Shown here: positions 11,610 to 23,850 of the stretch, in pieces | Position numbering within the stretch: the first letter of the stretch is position 1 | Layout: every line of letters begins with the position of its first letter | From: Apophysomyces variabilis | Taxonomy: Eukaryota; Mucoromycota; Mucoromycetes; Mucorales; Mucoraceae | NCBI GenBank assembly: GCA_002749535.1 | Contig: MZZL01000408.1 | Coordinates: 186,001 to 250,000, forward strand | DNA length: 64,000 nucleotides | Direction: 5' to 3' | Notes under the pieces: generated by a model | Told to the model about the DNA's origin: nothing | What the model saw: only the letters and a program-made list of their open reading frames with translations | Databases searched by the model: none | Translations under genes and position numbers: made by a program

Positions 11610-12382
11610 ATAAAAACATTTCCGTGCAAACCCCTTTCCTCCCAAGAAAAAAAAACCTGAAAATTGAAAATGAAAAAAAAAGAAGAAAACATCAATGCTT
11701 CTATAAAAGTTCGTGGACCTGTACCTATACTTACCGTTATTGAATGGGTGCTATTTTAAATAAATTTTGCGTCTCAAGGGAATAGAAGTTGTTCGGACCA
11801 ACGATGTTCTCGTTGGCAGCGGTAAAGAAGAAAATTGCCCTTTCTTATCCCAAAGACCAACTCTAACCACAGATGTGTAGTCAAGAGTGGTAACAGAGAC
11901 ACTTCGTCATCTCTGTTTATGCTCGCTATGAAAGCTGACTAACTTTAATGCCTGAAAATATCTTGTTGTGATTAACGGGCCGTGACAATAACTCCGTGCT
12001 TGCACTGCTTCGTATCTGCTTGATATTGATCGAAAAGACGTCTTTTAATGGATGCAACGTTCGTTTGAAGTAGCGCAAAATTTTTAGTTCGGAACCAGTA
12101 ACAGAAACAATCATGGATCGCAAACTGTCTTAACATTAGCCCTCTCATGTTTATATAGAATATGCTTGATCCATATATGCTTTTCCTGCAACCCTAGGTA
12201 TCAATATCAACCATCTATTTCAATAAACTATTTCTACCGAAGCGAGCAAAGCACAAAATGTGTTATCCGAGTGATTTCATCAAAATAATTATGCTGATAC
12301 TAATCACGAGTTTATCACACATTGGTCCAATATGACATGAAATAGGCAAAGAATACACAAGCATTTTCCCATAGAATATCAT
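11610..12382. other. Convergent 3' region between TFIIA and the ArfGAP gene
   Basis: 773 bp of AT-rich DNA with A-runs (11640-11690) that probably carry the TFIIA 3' end. No coding frame supported. Confidence 0.5.
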
Positions 12383-14028
12383 CTAACCTCTGTGTCCTTC
12401 ATGCTTCCCTTTGTATTGCGCCAACGGATCTAGATCACCGAAAAGATTTGGGTTGGGCGTGCTATTTTGACGAACATGAGTATAAGTGCCAGCTGTGCCA
12501 GTTGTGCCTTGAATTGGTCTTTGATTTCCCTGCGCATTTACAAAGCTTCCCCATGTATTATTGGGAGAAGGGCTGCTGTATTGCATCGACATGGATCGTG
12601 CCCTTTCCGTCTGGCCACTTCTAGATAGACTATTTGTAGCAGGAGGGGAATTCAGTGACAAATTACGCAAAGCAGCGTATGGATCACTATCAGTAAGGTT
12701 TGATTGTGCGTTGCTTAAGTCTACAATACGTTTAGCATTTACCAACGACGTCCAATGCGATTTACCAGTGATTCTAGTGGTTTGCGTAGACGTAGGAAAA
12801 GAAGGAGAGATCGGACTAATCGTTCCGGTAGAGTTTGGTACTAACATACCACCCGTATAGGTAGGCCGATTGACTGTTGGGGAAGTCTCAAGTCCAGCGA
12901 GTTCGGAAAGAAAGTTATTGGTGGATTTTGTTGGAGAGGAGATATCCAAGGATTGTGTAGTTTTTGCCTGTGCCACAGGTGATGTGGGTTTGGAAGCAGG
13001 TGATAACGGAACAGCTGGTGGAGACTGGGGATATGGCAATGAAGACAGAGTACCTTTAGAAAAGCAACGTTACTATTATTGTTCGCTTTCTTTAATGGGA
13101 AAGTTACTACCAGCGAAGCCAATTGCGGAGTTGACCTTAGGTTGTTCGTACGCCTAAAGATAGACTTAATTTCTGTTCGTTTCTTAATCCAATCTTACAA
13201 CATCGTCAATCAGCAGATCTTTTACAGGTGCCTTTTGAATTGGACCGTTAAGCGTATGAGGAGGATCCACAGAATGAAGCCGTGTGTCATTTGGGAAATA
13301 ATTGTTATTTTGATCAGGATTAGCCAGCGGTTGCGCTTCACTGGGTAATGGCGGGGTGCTGACTCTTGATCTCCGTGTACCATCCTAAGTCAACGAAAGT
13401 TGAGCACATAATTTGCTACAGTAAATGTCAATCCTGCACACCTCCATAAACATCTCCTTGATCAACTTCTTGACATATTCGGCGTGCTGCTTCAATTTTT
13501 CACGATCCAGCCATTTTTGCTCATAGTATTTCTGTCTCATGAACAGGCGAACGTCGCTGTCTGTTTCAGGATCAGATGTCCCCATCTTATAGGAGCTCAA
13601 CCAGATTTGCCGCGCAATTTCATTGCCACCTTGTTGAAGAGCTACAACCTCAGGACCTGAAAACTTGCTAGCCGAAATAGACTTGACTCTATGCCCCACT
13701 TCACGGCTATATTAACTGTTGAAGTCAGGTTCCAGGCAGCTTTGAGACGATAGCGATAAACTCACACTAGACCCGAGCATCTTGTACACACAAAAGTCTG
13801 GATGCTGACGTTAACGAAGAATGGACTCTATCAAACAGAGTATGAGTTGCAACCTAACAATAGATGGCCATTACCTTCGTTGAACAATCGAAGCATTTCT
13901 TGTTCTCCGGTATTCGCAATAGATCTCGAACCTTTCTGAATTTTTTTATGAGACGCAATCTCCAAATCAGGCTGGCTTGCTTACTTGGAGTTCAATTCCT
14001 CTTGCTTCTTCGCGCTTAAATGAGACAT
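12383..14028 (-). CDS. AGFG-type ArfGAP domain protein
   Basis: Exons on the minus strand: 14028-13985, 13935-13875, 13827-13766, 13706-13442, 13384-13199, 13153-13111, 13053-12383; 443 aa. The ArfGAP zinc finger is complete across four exons: CFDC, sixteen residues, CTRC, then SGLV-R, i.e. CX2CX16CX2CX4R with the arginine finger kept. HRVKSISASKFSGPEVVALQQGGNE and IWLSSYKMG are closest to AGFG/HRB-type GAPs. The C-terminal two thirds are low-complexity Ser/Pro/Thr/Asn sequence with NLFGDLDPLAQYKG at the end. Expected role: activating GTP hydrolysis on Arf in vesicle traffic. The 3' part needs a 57-bp intron (13110-13054) to bypass a stop; its removal joins FAG to TLSSLPYPQ in frame. Confidence 0.88.
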
Positions 14029-15006
14029 GTTGTGAATGACGGAAAAGTGAAACGCAAAAGGCCGACAGCTGAGATATTGGTCCACACCCAGGACTCGCTG
14101 TTCTGGCGGGAATTCCGTTTTCCCAAAACGATTGGACAATTTCCTTCAGTGTCAGTTAACTTTTTGACAGTACCTTCATTTGGCGTGCAAATGAAAAGGT
14201 GTACGGGTGTGCGAACCACTTGTGGTGCATGCAAAGTATTTTATGCAACGCGCAGACTTATTGTTGGTAGAGTGTTTTTTCGTGCAGGCTTATCAAACCG
14301 TTGCCAGAATGAAGTCAGAGGATGTGGTTTTGATACAACCCGGAAAAAAGGATTGCATCATTGTTTAGACATAAATAAAAACTTCTTTCATATCAATTCT
14401 GTTTACTAGATCATTCCCTCCCCCTTTTCGCCGGTAAAAGAAAAGTCGATGCATGCTGAAAGGTGACAAGAAAATAGAAATACAATTTATAGTTTATTTA
14501 TCTAAGAATAAAGCGTGGTGCTTCTCATGGTTATAATAACCAATTCAATTAGGACGCCTCTAGATCTTCATTTATTACCTCAAAACAGCCAGAAGCTTGG
14601 TGTTCTCTAGTTGTTTTAGACCCCCCCCCAGAATATCGTTTCCTTTATCAGCTTTCTCTTGGTCACCTTGATTTCACCTTTTCTGTTGACCCTTGTACTG
14701 GTTCTATTCAACGACTCCTTCTACCGTTTGTGTTCGCAGCTTTTGCTATTGTAGCATGAATAAATGATATATGAACTTTATAGCCTGTGATTTACTTCTC
14801 AAAACCACTTGTGTCAATCAATTACTAAAGCTATATATTATGTTTTATTTGCTGCTGTTATCAAATTATTTTGATTACCAATTCTATAATCTGCAAATAT
14901 AAAGATGATTGAAACACCCTCACCTGTATTCGGAGAAAAAAGTCTCGGATTGTTTGTACTTTGCTCAGGAACGTAATATCTCTCGAGTTATTCATCGAAA
15001 AAGCTT
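14029..15006. other. Intergenic region left of the decayed element
   Basis: About 1 kb. The open frame on the plus strand at 14020-14409 is opposite the ArfGAP 5' end and looks like chance. No repeats or motifs recognised apart from a C9 run near 14623. Confidence 0.45.
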
Positions 15007-16250
15007 TTGCAAGGTATGTACTCTGTAAATCTGAACTGTTTGGACGTGTGCGAAGACGGGTGGCAGATGTTCAACGACGAACACATTCAGCGGTGCAAAT
15101 GTGGCAAAGATCGTTATAAGGATCCATCCCAAGATATACCTAAAGCTATCACGTTACAACTTACTTTGTCCCTGCAAGTGGCGACTAAACTGCCCAATCC
15201 CGAGATCAGAAAATGGGTACAGAAGGAATGCTTGTGAAGATCGCAACAGAGACGATCCATGCCCGCGTACATCTGTTAGTGGCAGGTGGTGATATACCAG
15301 GTGTCGCAGACCTAATAAACCACACCTACCACACATCCTTTTACAGATATCGCAATTGCAAGGAAGAGGGTGAACGGGAGAAACGGGTGAGATATACTTC
15401 CTGGAAACGGCAGTGAACCGGAATTGCGTTCAGCCGTTGAATTTCGGGATGATAACAAGGTACGCGTTATCATAACTACCAATTGCTCTTCATTTAACAC
15501 CTAGGCTTGTAAGGTTTTAGACTAAGAACTGGGCCTCCATTTGCCAGTCTGTCATCATTCCATAGATCTTTTCTTTTGGCTTGGATGAAATGTACTTCAT
15601 AGGGCATGGCATCGGCCACCCACTTTCAAAGATCGTCTCTGGAGACCACAGGGAAACCTGTGCCCCCCCCCCTTTTTTTTAAGAGAGATACAGAACGGCG
15701 ACGGGCACCGCCTTGGTGGATGCTAAGAGACATATACCAACAACATTCGAGGGGTATCTCGTCAGTACGTATACTCAAGCAAGGAGAGACAGAATGTTCG
15801 ATGCCTTGGTGTTCAGACAGGAAAACATCGCTCTGTCATCTCTTGTAAAGACATGTAGCTTGGCTTTGCAGATAGATATTGATAATGATGCGATTGAAGA
15901 AATCGCAAGGTAAATTTTATCCGTAAAAAACGCTTATATACTAAACGGCTTGCTAGCTGCATTAATTGTTGGCATGGTTTTACACGGAAGTACTTGCTGG
16001 TCAATGTTTTCACCATCAGTCAGCATTACCTACATGCACCTTGCAGAAGCCATCCGAAAGCTAGGCCCATCAAGGATGTACAGCAAAAGGCCAATGGAGC
16101 TCATAGTTGGTATTATGAAAAAGAGAATCACTTCTCATGCGTCAACTTCCGCGAATGCCTCAAACGAGCTATTGTATTATGCAGTAGCATATGTATTACG
16201 GACAGGCTGTGCCTGAAGATCTTGAACAAGCTGGGGTGGACTCTTTGACC
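15007..16250 (+). pseudogene. Decayed Plavaka/CACTA-like transposon protein
   Basis: Fragments in changing frames follow the order of large transposon proteins of the Plavaka/En-Spm type. First is a zinc-ribbon-like part (YSVNLNCLDVCEDGWQMFN then CKCGKDRYKDPSQDIPK, about 15007-15140). Next come LGLDEMHLIGHGIGH-like sequence (around 15575-15620), STIPTTFEG and a helical region (15720-15910), and finally QHYLMHLAEAIRKLGPSRMYS..RPMER followed by VN-x-N-A-x-NELLYYAV (16010-16200). At least four frame changes and internal stops make it non-functional. The family call rests on motif order remembered from other fungal elements; no termini seen. Confidence 0.55.
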
Positions 16251-17459
16251 GTCAAGATGGAAGGGGAGGATGTCATTCTCAGAGTCCATTTACCGTCCAC
16301 ACCAGTGTCTGACTATGACCGGTATAACTTTCGCCAACGTCTGAAGCAATACTGAGACGGACACAGCGAACGTAACAATGACCACCTGGATCCGAGATAC
16401 TTGTTGCTGACCTGGTAGTTGTCCGAGAAAGCATTTTTTATTGCGAAGAGATGAGCAATCAAAGAGGCCATCCAAAATCAAACTTCGTAATATCACCACC
16501 GCAGTCGATGCCAATGCCCGTCGTGGAGGGATAGCGCAGTCAGCTTGGTGTGGGAACCATTTTTGGGTGAGACCATGATGGTTTTCCAACACAAGCATGC
16601 AGGCACCAAAAAAACTTTTATGCTTCATCCGGGTGCAACCAGATCTAAGCATGAATCAGTACGGTGTGATTAGTAGGAGTTTGCCCACCACAAATGCACT
16701 TAACAATAGCAGACCGTGTGTGGTCAACAATACAGACTTAGACTGTTTGGCAGACAATCTGCCAAAAATGAATGATAGAAACAAAGTTTATATTATTTGG
16801 CCTGGCATGATCAGATACGATTTTAGATTAGATTAACAACAAATTGCACATTAAGTGATCATTCAGAAAAGATCCGTTTGCTTTCATTTTGTATCATAAC
16901 TGATGTGTTTCAAAAATCATGCAAGGACCTTCTTTAAATTAAAACGACTTGTAATTACTCCAACTTAAATATGATCTTCTTTTATATACTTTTCTTGGTC
17001 TCTATTATAAAGGAAGAGTGTCGTAGTCAAGAACTTCCGACCAATCACAGCCAAGGCCCATAAAGGGTAACTTCCTTTTTGCTTCGGCCATCATTCCAAA
17101 AGCAGACAATTTCAAGAAGTCCATTTCTGATCTGTCACCGTACATTGCTGAGCCCCTCTTCATGATTACAGTTTCACCATATCGTCATAGTTTTCCTTTC
17201 TTATAGTTATCACCACTATTATTATGTAATTAGAATTGTAGCAAAAAGATATAAATACGCAGACGATCGAAAAGAAAAAACCATCATTCGATCCGTTTAT
17301 CTTTTATTTCATTGTCTTCTACACCTGTCTCAACCCTATCTGGCCGTTGGATTTCCAGCTCGAATACGGCAACGACAAGAGCAAATCAAAGAAACTAGGA
17401 AAATAAAAAGGAAAACCCCAAAATAAATTTACAAGTTTAATATGAGCGGCAAAAATGAC
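16251..17459. other. Gene-free stretch between decayed element and tRNA
   Basis: No supported gene. Near 17039 there is a CCAAT box (GACCAATCACAGCC) and at 17249 a TATAAATA followed by CT-rich DNA. This looks like a promoter pointing right, but no coding frame follows before the antisense tRNA. Confidence 0.4.
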
Positions 17460-17530
17460 TGCGCGAACCGGGAATCGAACCCGGGCCCTTCGCGTGGCAG
17501 GCGAAGATTATACCACTTAACCATCCGCGC
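17460..17530 (-). tRNA. tRNA-Gly (anticodon GCC)
   Basis: 71 nt. The reverse complement starts GCGCGGATGG and ends GGTTCGCGCA. The acceptor stem GCGCGGA / TTCGCGC has one G-T pair, the D-loop is GTTAAGTGGTATAATC, the anticodon arm is TTCGC-CTGCCAC-GCGAA with GCC central, and the T-arm is CCGGG-TTCGATT-CCCGG. A- and B-box sequences are canonical. There is no intron, and CCA is not encoded, as expected for a nuclear gene. Confidence 0.97.
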
Positions 17531-20162
17531 TTTGATGTTTTGACAGGGTGCGTGATGATTGTTTCCGGCCGTCCCAAGGACGTAAAAAAATACGGAAATG
17601 AAGCGCTTGCGTATACTCGATTCTACGGAAAGTCTTGGTCTTCTTCCCGTCTCTTCAGTTATGTGCACAACATTTTGGGAGGTACACGTCATTTCGGCGG
17701 AATTCGTGCACAACGTATTTGGCTGGGACACAACGTCTGGCAGTTGTTGGTACACCGCATCTTTTGAGGTACACTACCTTTACGAACTGAAAGATAGACA
17801 CACAACAAACTCCAATGGTGCACAACTTTCGTGAATGATGAACCTACCACTTGACCTTGACCTGGGTAAAACCGGTGTTACACGACGCTATCATCTCTGC
17901 ATTTTATTGTTCTATCCTGACGTATACGCTGTTGTCTTTTAAGTCAAGATAGTATAATTCATAATTATTTTCTTTTGTTCGTTATCGCTGTCTTCCGTTT
18001 CATCCATTCTTTTATTAGTTTCCTTTCCTAAAGATCTTGTCTCACTAGTACGAAGTTTAGTAGAAGTTTTCCATGAATAAAAAGACGAGGACAAAGGGAA
18101 GGGAAAGGGGTGGCGGGAGCGACATCCAAAAACCCCTTTTTGTGCCTCAAGCTCTGTTTACACTCTGAAATTTGTCTTGGTCAAGTTATATTGTTGTCAT
18201 TGGATCGCTGAGGATCATTGAAGCATATAATTGACAGAAGTTTATTGTGTATTTCGCTAGAGTCTTTTTTTTGGTACCCTTCTATTATTGTATTTCCTTC
18301 TTTCGATCACCTTTATTTTATTATTCTCTTTTAAAATTCTTTAACACTCTTCTTATGGTTGAGATTATCTTATTGTATCCTTCCCCTTTTATCAATTGCT
18401 ATTACATTATATCTTTTTTTTCTAAGTGTTATATTTATTGTGCGCCCTTTCCCTTCTTACGTATATTTGTATTCTCTTTATTTTGTAGCCTTCTGTCACA
18501 AGACAAAGCACCACAGGTATCAGTTTTTGACACCTTGTGTAATACTTTTCTGGCCTCACCACCCCAGTAAATGCAGCATGGAAAGAATGAAAAGATGGAG
18601 CTTTTGGGAGTAAGTATGGTGGAAAGTTTGTCTTGGTTTTCAAGAAGTACACGGCTAGGTACACGACACGTTGGCCTAGATGCGCGCCCTTTGCCTTGGT
18701 TTGGTGCACATCTGCCTTGTACGTGCACACCTCTTACAGATATGGTTGGTACACCACAATCAATTATTTGTACGCGCACATCCGCCTCAGACGTAAATAG
18801 TCATTTGATATAACTTGGAAAATATGACTGAATCCTTCGTCCCATTCTTTCCCAGTGATCGCATGCTTTTCCTAACCCATGTCCTTAGCGATTACTTCCA
18901 TTTTGTATGATCTCAATTTTAAGTTAGTTCTAATGAATTCCTCTCTTTGGTCGAACAGTTTTAGAAGAAATAGAGACACCGAGGAAAAAAAAACCTCTTT
19001 CGTAAAAGGAAGAAAAAGAATCTCCTTAGGGAAGCCTTTTGGACCTAAAGAACTGGAACCATACTGTACTTGCAAATATCTTTTTCTGGATACAGTGAAT
19101 TTGAGTGTCTTTGAGATTGCTTTTAAGAAAGGATCTAAGGAACTCATCTTTACTACTAAGATCGTTTGAAGTGATATTGTCTATTTGGTAAATTCCCTTT
19201 GTTATCTTCCCTTCATATATTTTATTTTGTTCTCACTCTCTTCTACTACCCTCCATTATATCTTTTACTTAACCTGACCCCCCCTCAATTGTATTTTGTT
19301 TGAACAGTTGATATTTTGTGAATTTATTATTCACACTTGTTGTTGTACTTTTATGTCTGGTACTATTTTATTTATTTCTACCCCCATCCTTCTTTTTGTA
19401 CTTACTTGTCACAGTAGATAAGCACCACACGTGTCATGTTTTTTGAAAGCTTGATATAAACATATCATAATTAGAGAGGCAAAAGCATAATTCGAAAATC
19501 TTGTGCTAGAATTACAGGAAATGTCGAAGAATTTTCATAGTACTAGTTCTCTAGGTACACGACGTATTGAAGTAGTTAGTGTACAGAAGGTAGTAGTAGA
19601 GCGATAATAATTTGAATACTTTACTATTTATTCTTTTTAAATTGAAATGTATATTAAGTTTATACCTTATAATTGATAGATAAAAGCTAAAGCAGCATAA
19701 AAATTATAATTATAAAGTTAGTTGATATAAACATTTAACAGGTACAAAAGTTAGTATATAGTTTGAAAAACTAGCTTTAAAATAATGTAACATCTCTAAA
19801 ATGTATTTTTTATTATTACTTTATAAACACAAAAAGATATGTAAAAAAAAAATAGAAAGTAAGTTGTATTGCTTATGCTCAGAAGGATAAGGTAGTATTC
19901 ACACACTGTAAACTGATTTAAAAGAAAACATCCAAGATATGTGAGTCTTTTGACTGGCCTAAAGTTTATACTCAGCCTACCGGATTTACAACGTTCATCC
20001 AGCGCAGAATACTTTAAAGATACGAAAGGATCTTTTCTATCGGCTCATTCTTTTAATGGACTTCTCATTAGAAAATAGTCCATTTTGACCAGATAGTTTC
20101 ATTCATTAATATAGTGTGCTGCGTTTTATTTTAGGTTCGTTACATTATTGAAGGACGGCATA
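17531..20162. other. 2.6-kb intergenic region, pyrimidine-rich with repeated GTACACG boxes
   Basis: No gene supported. The plus strand has long T/C-rich tracts (18250-18480, 19190-19410) that create hydrophobic-looking but meaningless open frames. GTACACG occurs near 17682, 18658 and 19556. Two stretches about 0.9 kb apart look like an old duplication (listed separately). The last 500 bp are very AT-rich and lead into the Kelch gene; TTTTATTTTAG at 20127-20134 could be a leader-intron acceptor. Confidence 0.45.
18250..19600. repeat. Two diverged copies of a pyrimidine-tract element
   Basis: Copy 1 (about 18250-18690) and copy 2 (about 19190-19590) share the same order: T/C tract, GTCACA..AGATAAGCACCACA-like box (AAGCACCACA at about 18508 and 19421), a GA-rich part, then CTAGGTACACGAC (18653 and 19551). 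Similarity between these anchors is low. Boundaries are approximate. Confidence 0.4.
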
Positions 20163-21869
20163 ATGGAAGGATCTGTACAGGATACACCTCGAATCGCCCA
20201 TTCTCCACAAGATGAAATACTGCAAATTCCCACGTCAAAGGGAGCCTATCCCATTAATATGACTCTGCCAAAACCCATTCGCAGTGTCGGTGAATCTTTG
20301 GGATCCCTTGTTGGCGCTTCACTCACAGTAACTGATGATTCTGTCTATGTTTTCGGTGGATTTGATCAGTACACTGACGAAGTCTTCAACGCCTTGTATA
20401 AACTGACTCATGTGGAACAAGAATATCGGTGGAAGAGGGTGATATACACCAAAGGACGTTTACCTTCGAAACGCAATGACCATACAGCCACGCTCTGGGG
20501 AAAAGATAAAATAGTAATATTCGGTGGAAATTCTGAAGAGGATGGCGAATACTGCAGCGATGTGACCGTATTGGATCTGGAAACAATGACATGGTGGCAT
20601 CCTGAAACGCGCGGCATCAAACCAGAAGGACGCGTGCGCCATTCAGCAACTATTTACAATGATAAATTATATATTGCGGGCGGTATTACTGTATCTTCAA
20701 AGCCAAGCGACACATTGCTGGTTCTTGATTTAATAACTTGGGAATGGACGGAGGCCGTGCCGTTTGTCAAGCGTTCGCAACACATTACATTCATGTACAA
20801 CGACCGTCTATATCTTTTCGGCGGTTTAAAAGAAGACATGAGCAGATCGAATCATCTATCGTTTATTGACTTGGGTGAACGAGTAGTTACGCATTTGGAC
20901 ATTGATTCGACATTTGCACCATCATTGGAGGGTCAACGGTTTGCTCAGCTTTGCGGTGACCAGCTTGTAGTTGTCGTTACCCGGCAGTTTACACAGTCCA
21001 TTACCGAGGAAACGCCAAGCACAGGTATTTGGACTTTAGATCTTACATCCATGCAATGGAGGCATCGGGATTTGGGCACATGTTTCGACAACTACAATTG
21101 GCATTCCTTTGCTATGGACCAAAACCAGACATCGTTTTACCTTTTTGGAACAACAGAAGAGGAACCCGATGAATATTATGAATATTATTCAATGACACTT
21201 TGCGTGGATTTGAAAGAGCTGGGTATAGTTCTTGTACCGCCCCCTCAACTTGGAGCCGATCTCGTCGGATTACTGTTACTGCAGGATGAAGGGAAGCGTA
21301 ATGCTGATTTTACTATTCGATCAAGCACAGAGCCGGAAGCAGGAGCTGTTTACGTCCATCGGCTGGTTCTGATGGCTCGCTGGCCTTACTTTGCTCATAT
21401 TTCTAACAGCACTACAAATGGATCTCTCAACAACACTTTGACAATGGCGGAGCCACTTAGTGTGTTGGAGGCATTTATAAAATATTTGTATGCGGACCAA
21501 CTAGATGAGGACCTTCCGCTGGATCAGATAGCAGATCTGATGGTCATGGCGAAGAGCTACCGTTTACCACGGTTATTGGCATTATGTGTACGGAAGCTGT
21601 ACCGCGATATGAATATCGAGTATGTTAGCAAAGTATATCAAAGCGCGGGTCAAGCAGAGGAACGAGGGCTAAAACAAGCCGCTTTGCAATTTATATTTCT
21701 GCATTTTGGTGCGGTGTCGCATACTTTTACGTTTAGAAGCCTACCGAAAGATATACTGTTGGAAATCTGGGATGAAATGCCCAAAAATGCCGCAATAGTA
21801 AGTTACACTGGCAACAACGAGAATAGACACGAAGAGGATGAAGGAGTACATAGCCCCATGGAGCTATGA
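20163..21869 (+). CDS. Kelch-repeat and BTB domain protein
   Basis: Single exon, 568 aa from ATG 20163. The frame is also open 15 bp upstream, but only from a TTG codon. Kelch blades end in YVFGGFD, VIFGGNS, YIAGGIT and YLFGGLK (about residues 65, 121, 173, 220), with degenerate blades after that (YLFGTTEE near 328). A BTB/POZ domain covers about 375-480 (ADFTIRS...VYVHRLVLMARWPYF, FIKYLYADQ), followed by a BACK-like helical end. Kelch first and BTB last is the LZTR1-like order, seen in fungal proteins that may serve as Cullin-3 adaptors or polarity factors. It is the only large intronless gene in the window. Partner and substrate cannot be read from sequence. Confidence 0.88.
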   Translation: MEGSVQDTPRIAHSPQDEILQIPTSKGAYPINMTLPKPIRSVGESLGSLVGASLTVTDDSVYVFGGFDQYTDEVFNALYKLTHVEQEYRWKRVIYTKGRLPSKRNDHTATLWGKDKIVIFGGNSEEDGEYCSDVTVLDLETMTWWHPETRGIKPEGRVRHSATIYNDKLYIAGGITVSSKPSDTLLVLDLITWEWTEAVPFVKRSQHITFMYNDRLYLFGGLKEDMSRSNHLSFIDLGERVVTHLDIDSTFAPSLEGQRFAQLCGDQLVVVVTRQFTQSITEETPSTGIWTLDLTSMQWRHRDLGTCFDNYNWHSFAMDQNQTSFYLFGTTEEEPDEYYEYYSMTLCVDLKELGIVLVPPPQLGADLVGLLLLQDEGKRNADFTIRSSTEPEAGAVYVHRLVLMARWPYFAHISNSTTNGSLNNTLTMAEPLSVLEAFIKYLYADQLDEDLPLDQIADLMVMAKSYRLPRLLALCVRKLYRDMNIEYVSKVYQSAGQAEERGLKQAALQFIFLHFGAVSHTFTFRSLPKDILLEIWDEMPKNAAIVSYTGNNENRHEEDEGVHSPMEL

Positions 21870-23850
21870 ATGGTTTTAGAATAATAGTTAGTGTGTAATT
21901 GGCATCATGATGCATAAAAAGCAGTAGAATATTTACTCTGCTGTTGTACTGCACTGTAATCAGAAAGACTGGGAATAGAAGTTGAATGCCGAGCTGGCGT
22001 ACTGACAGATCACTTGCTATAGTAATGGTTTATTTGGATTGTCAGACTACGTGCGATACTCTAGATCGCAAGTACGTTTGACAGCTTCTTACGCGAAAGG
22101 GATACGTTAGGGCGCTATAGACCTAACCTGGTCATAATCTGTAAGAAAAAGTTTGATATGCACCGGTTCATTGGGCTTCACGATCTTTCAAGATTTACTG
22201 ATACTGTTCATCCCGGAGCTTCTAGCTAGCGTTATAGCCAGTGACCGATTTTCTTATTATGAACTTTTCCGCGCTGCAATGCACTATACGTGCAGGCCTA
22301 TAAAATGGAGTCCACGCTGAAAAATAACAATTCAATATTGGGCGATATGTCTCGGCAAACATGGAAATAAATGGCTTCCAATTTTGTTTTTTGCGAAACA
22401 TGAGCTGAACTTTTGGTTTGATCGTCTTCATCTTGGTTATTTTCTTTATGTGAACCTTAGTTTATAGAACTCCGACAAAATAACTTTCTTCTTCATCCAT
22501 TCATGCAGAAAGTTAATTAATGCATTATAGTACGCTCCTTTCCTCTGATTTTCCCGCAAGAGCGCACAAAGGGTTTTAGGGATATTGAGCTAGACCGACT
22601 TTGCATTAAAGCCCAAATCAGGTAATAGATGATTTAAAAGCGCTTGTTTTCCTTAGCCTAAACGCGTATAAGGCAGGAGATGGCCAACTGTAAGAGTGGG
22701 TGTTTAAACTATAAGAAAAGAACTATTCACATCGACCCGCGTCTTATGTGACGGCCGTGCTGTAAGTCTTTAGATCGGAAATCCGGGAGTGGGACGTAAT
22801 GAACTCGGGACTTCCGGTGTTCCAAATAAATACATGCTAAGTCTGAAGTTCGAGTCCCTTTCACTTTACATAACAATGACGAATGGTAGGTCTTTAATTC
22901 ATTACAATTCTCACCAGTGCATTCGTTCCTTCATCCGACAAAAGACCTTGTACAATAAATGATATGGCGATCCGAAACGTCCGGCTTTACATAACCGCAA
23001 CCAGTTGAAATGAACACGTAGATTAGGAAAACGTAGAGATTTTTGCAATGTAACCTTGCGCCACTTAAAAGGTACCTTTTCCCTGACAATGATAAATTTC
23101 GCACAGACTTAGTGCCGTAACAGAATGCTCAAGCCGCGCTTCTACTGTACCTAGTAGAGATCCTGATAAGGTCCAAGAAATACAGTAAACTGACATGATT
23201 TTACTGCTTGACAACAATATCCATTCAGAAATCGATCTATCCGGATTGAACTACAAGGAGGAATGGTCCATCATTTTGCAGTAGCTTGTAGCTTATATTG
23301 GCTGAGGAAGATGTTCACGTCGGTTAAGAACAATACATAAGCTGGTATATTGATGCCTACTACGGTCGCATAAACAGATGATCAAGAAAAAGACAATGGA
23401 CTTTTGAATATTGATTGGCTTATCAAAGACGTTTGGGAGTTCATGCGTGTAACGTATGTCAATTCATTCCATCGATATGTTGGACCACGATCGACGATGG
23501 CTCTGCTTCTCCATATAGTGATTTTTAGTCTACCAAACCTGAGTTACATCGTTTTTTAAGACCAGCATGTTTCATGACATCGGTCAATAACAACCTTCCT
23601 ATCTTCCCGATTGCCCCAACATTAACACATCGTACCATGATGCAACCCTCCATTGATAAGACAACGTGTTGTCCCTTTGATCCTTTCTTTTAGCTTTCTG
23701 TATTATTGTACTGTCAATATCGTGATCTATTGATACCTCTCTCAATTCGATGTATGACAAAAACATGTCGTAAGTCAAAGTAAATAGACATGAGGAGGTT
23801 TATTTAATTGCATGACAGCAGCACGCTAAACCAATCTTCGAGAGATGAAA
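21870..23850. other. 2-kb gene-free region
   Basis: No coding frame with support on either strand, no recognisable element ends. A sequence at about 22848 resembles a tRNA B-box but no tRNA folds around it. Confidence 0.5.

Noticed and set aside
14020..14409. Plus-strand 129-codon frame upstream of and antisense to the ArfGAP start
   Set aside because: Overlaps the ArfGAP first exon on the other strand and shows no domain or splice support.
18247..18570. Hydrophobic 107-codon frame that looks like a membrane protein
   Set aside because: It is produced by T/C-rich low-complexity DNA (Phe/Ser/Leu/Tyr), with no conserved features.
22840..22865. AGTTCGAGTCC, similar to a tRNA B-box
   Set aside because: No cloverleaf can be built around it: no matching A-box, acceptor stem or anticodon arm.
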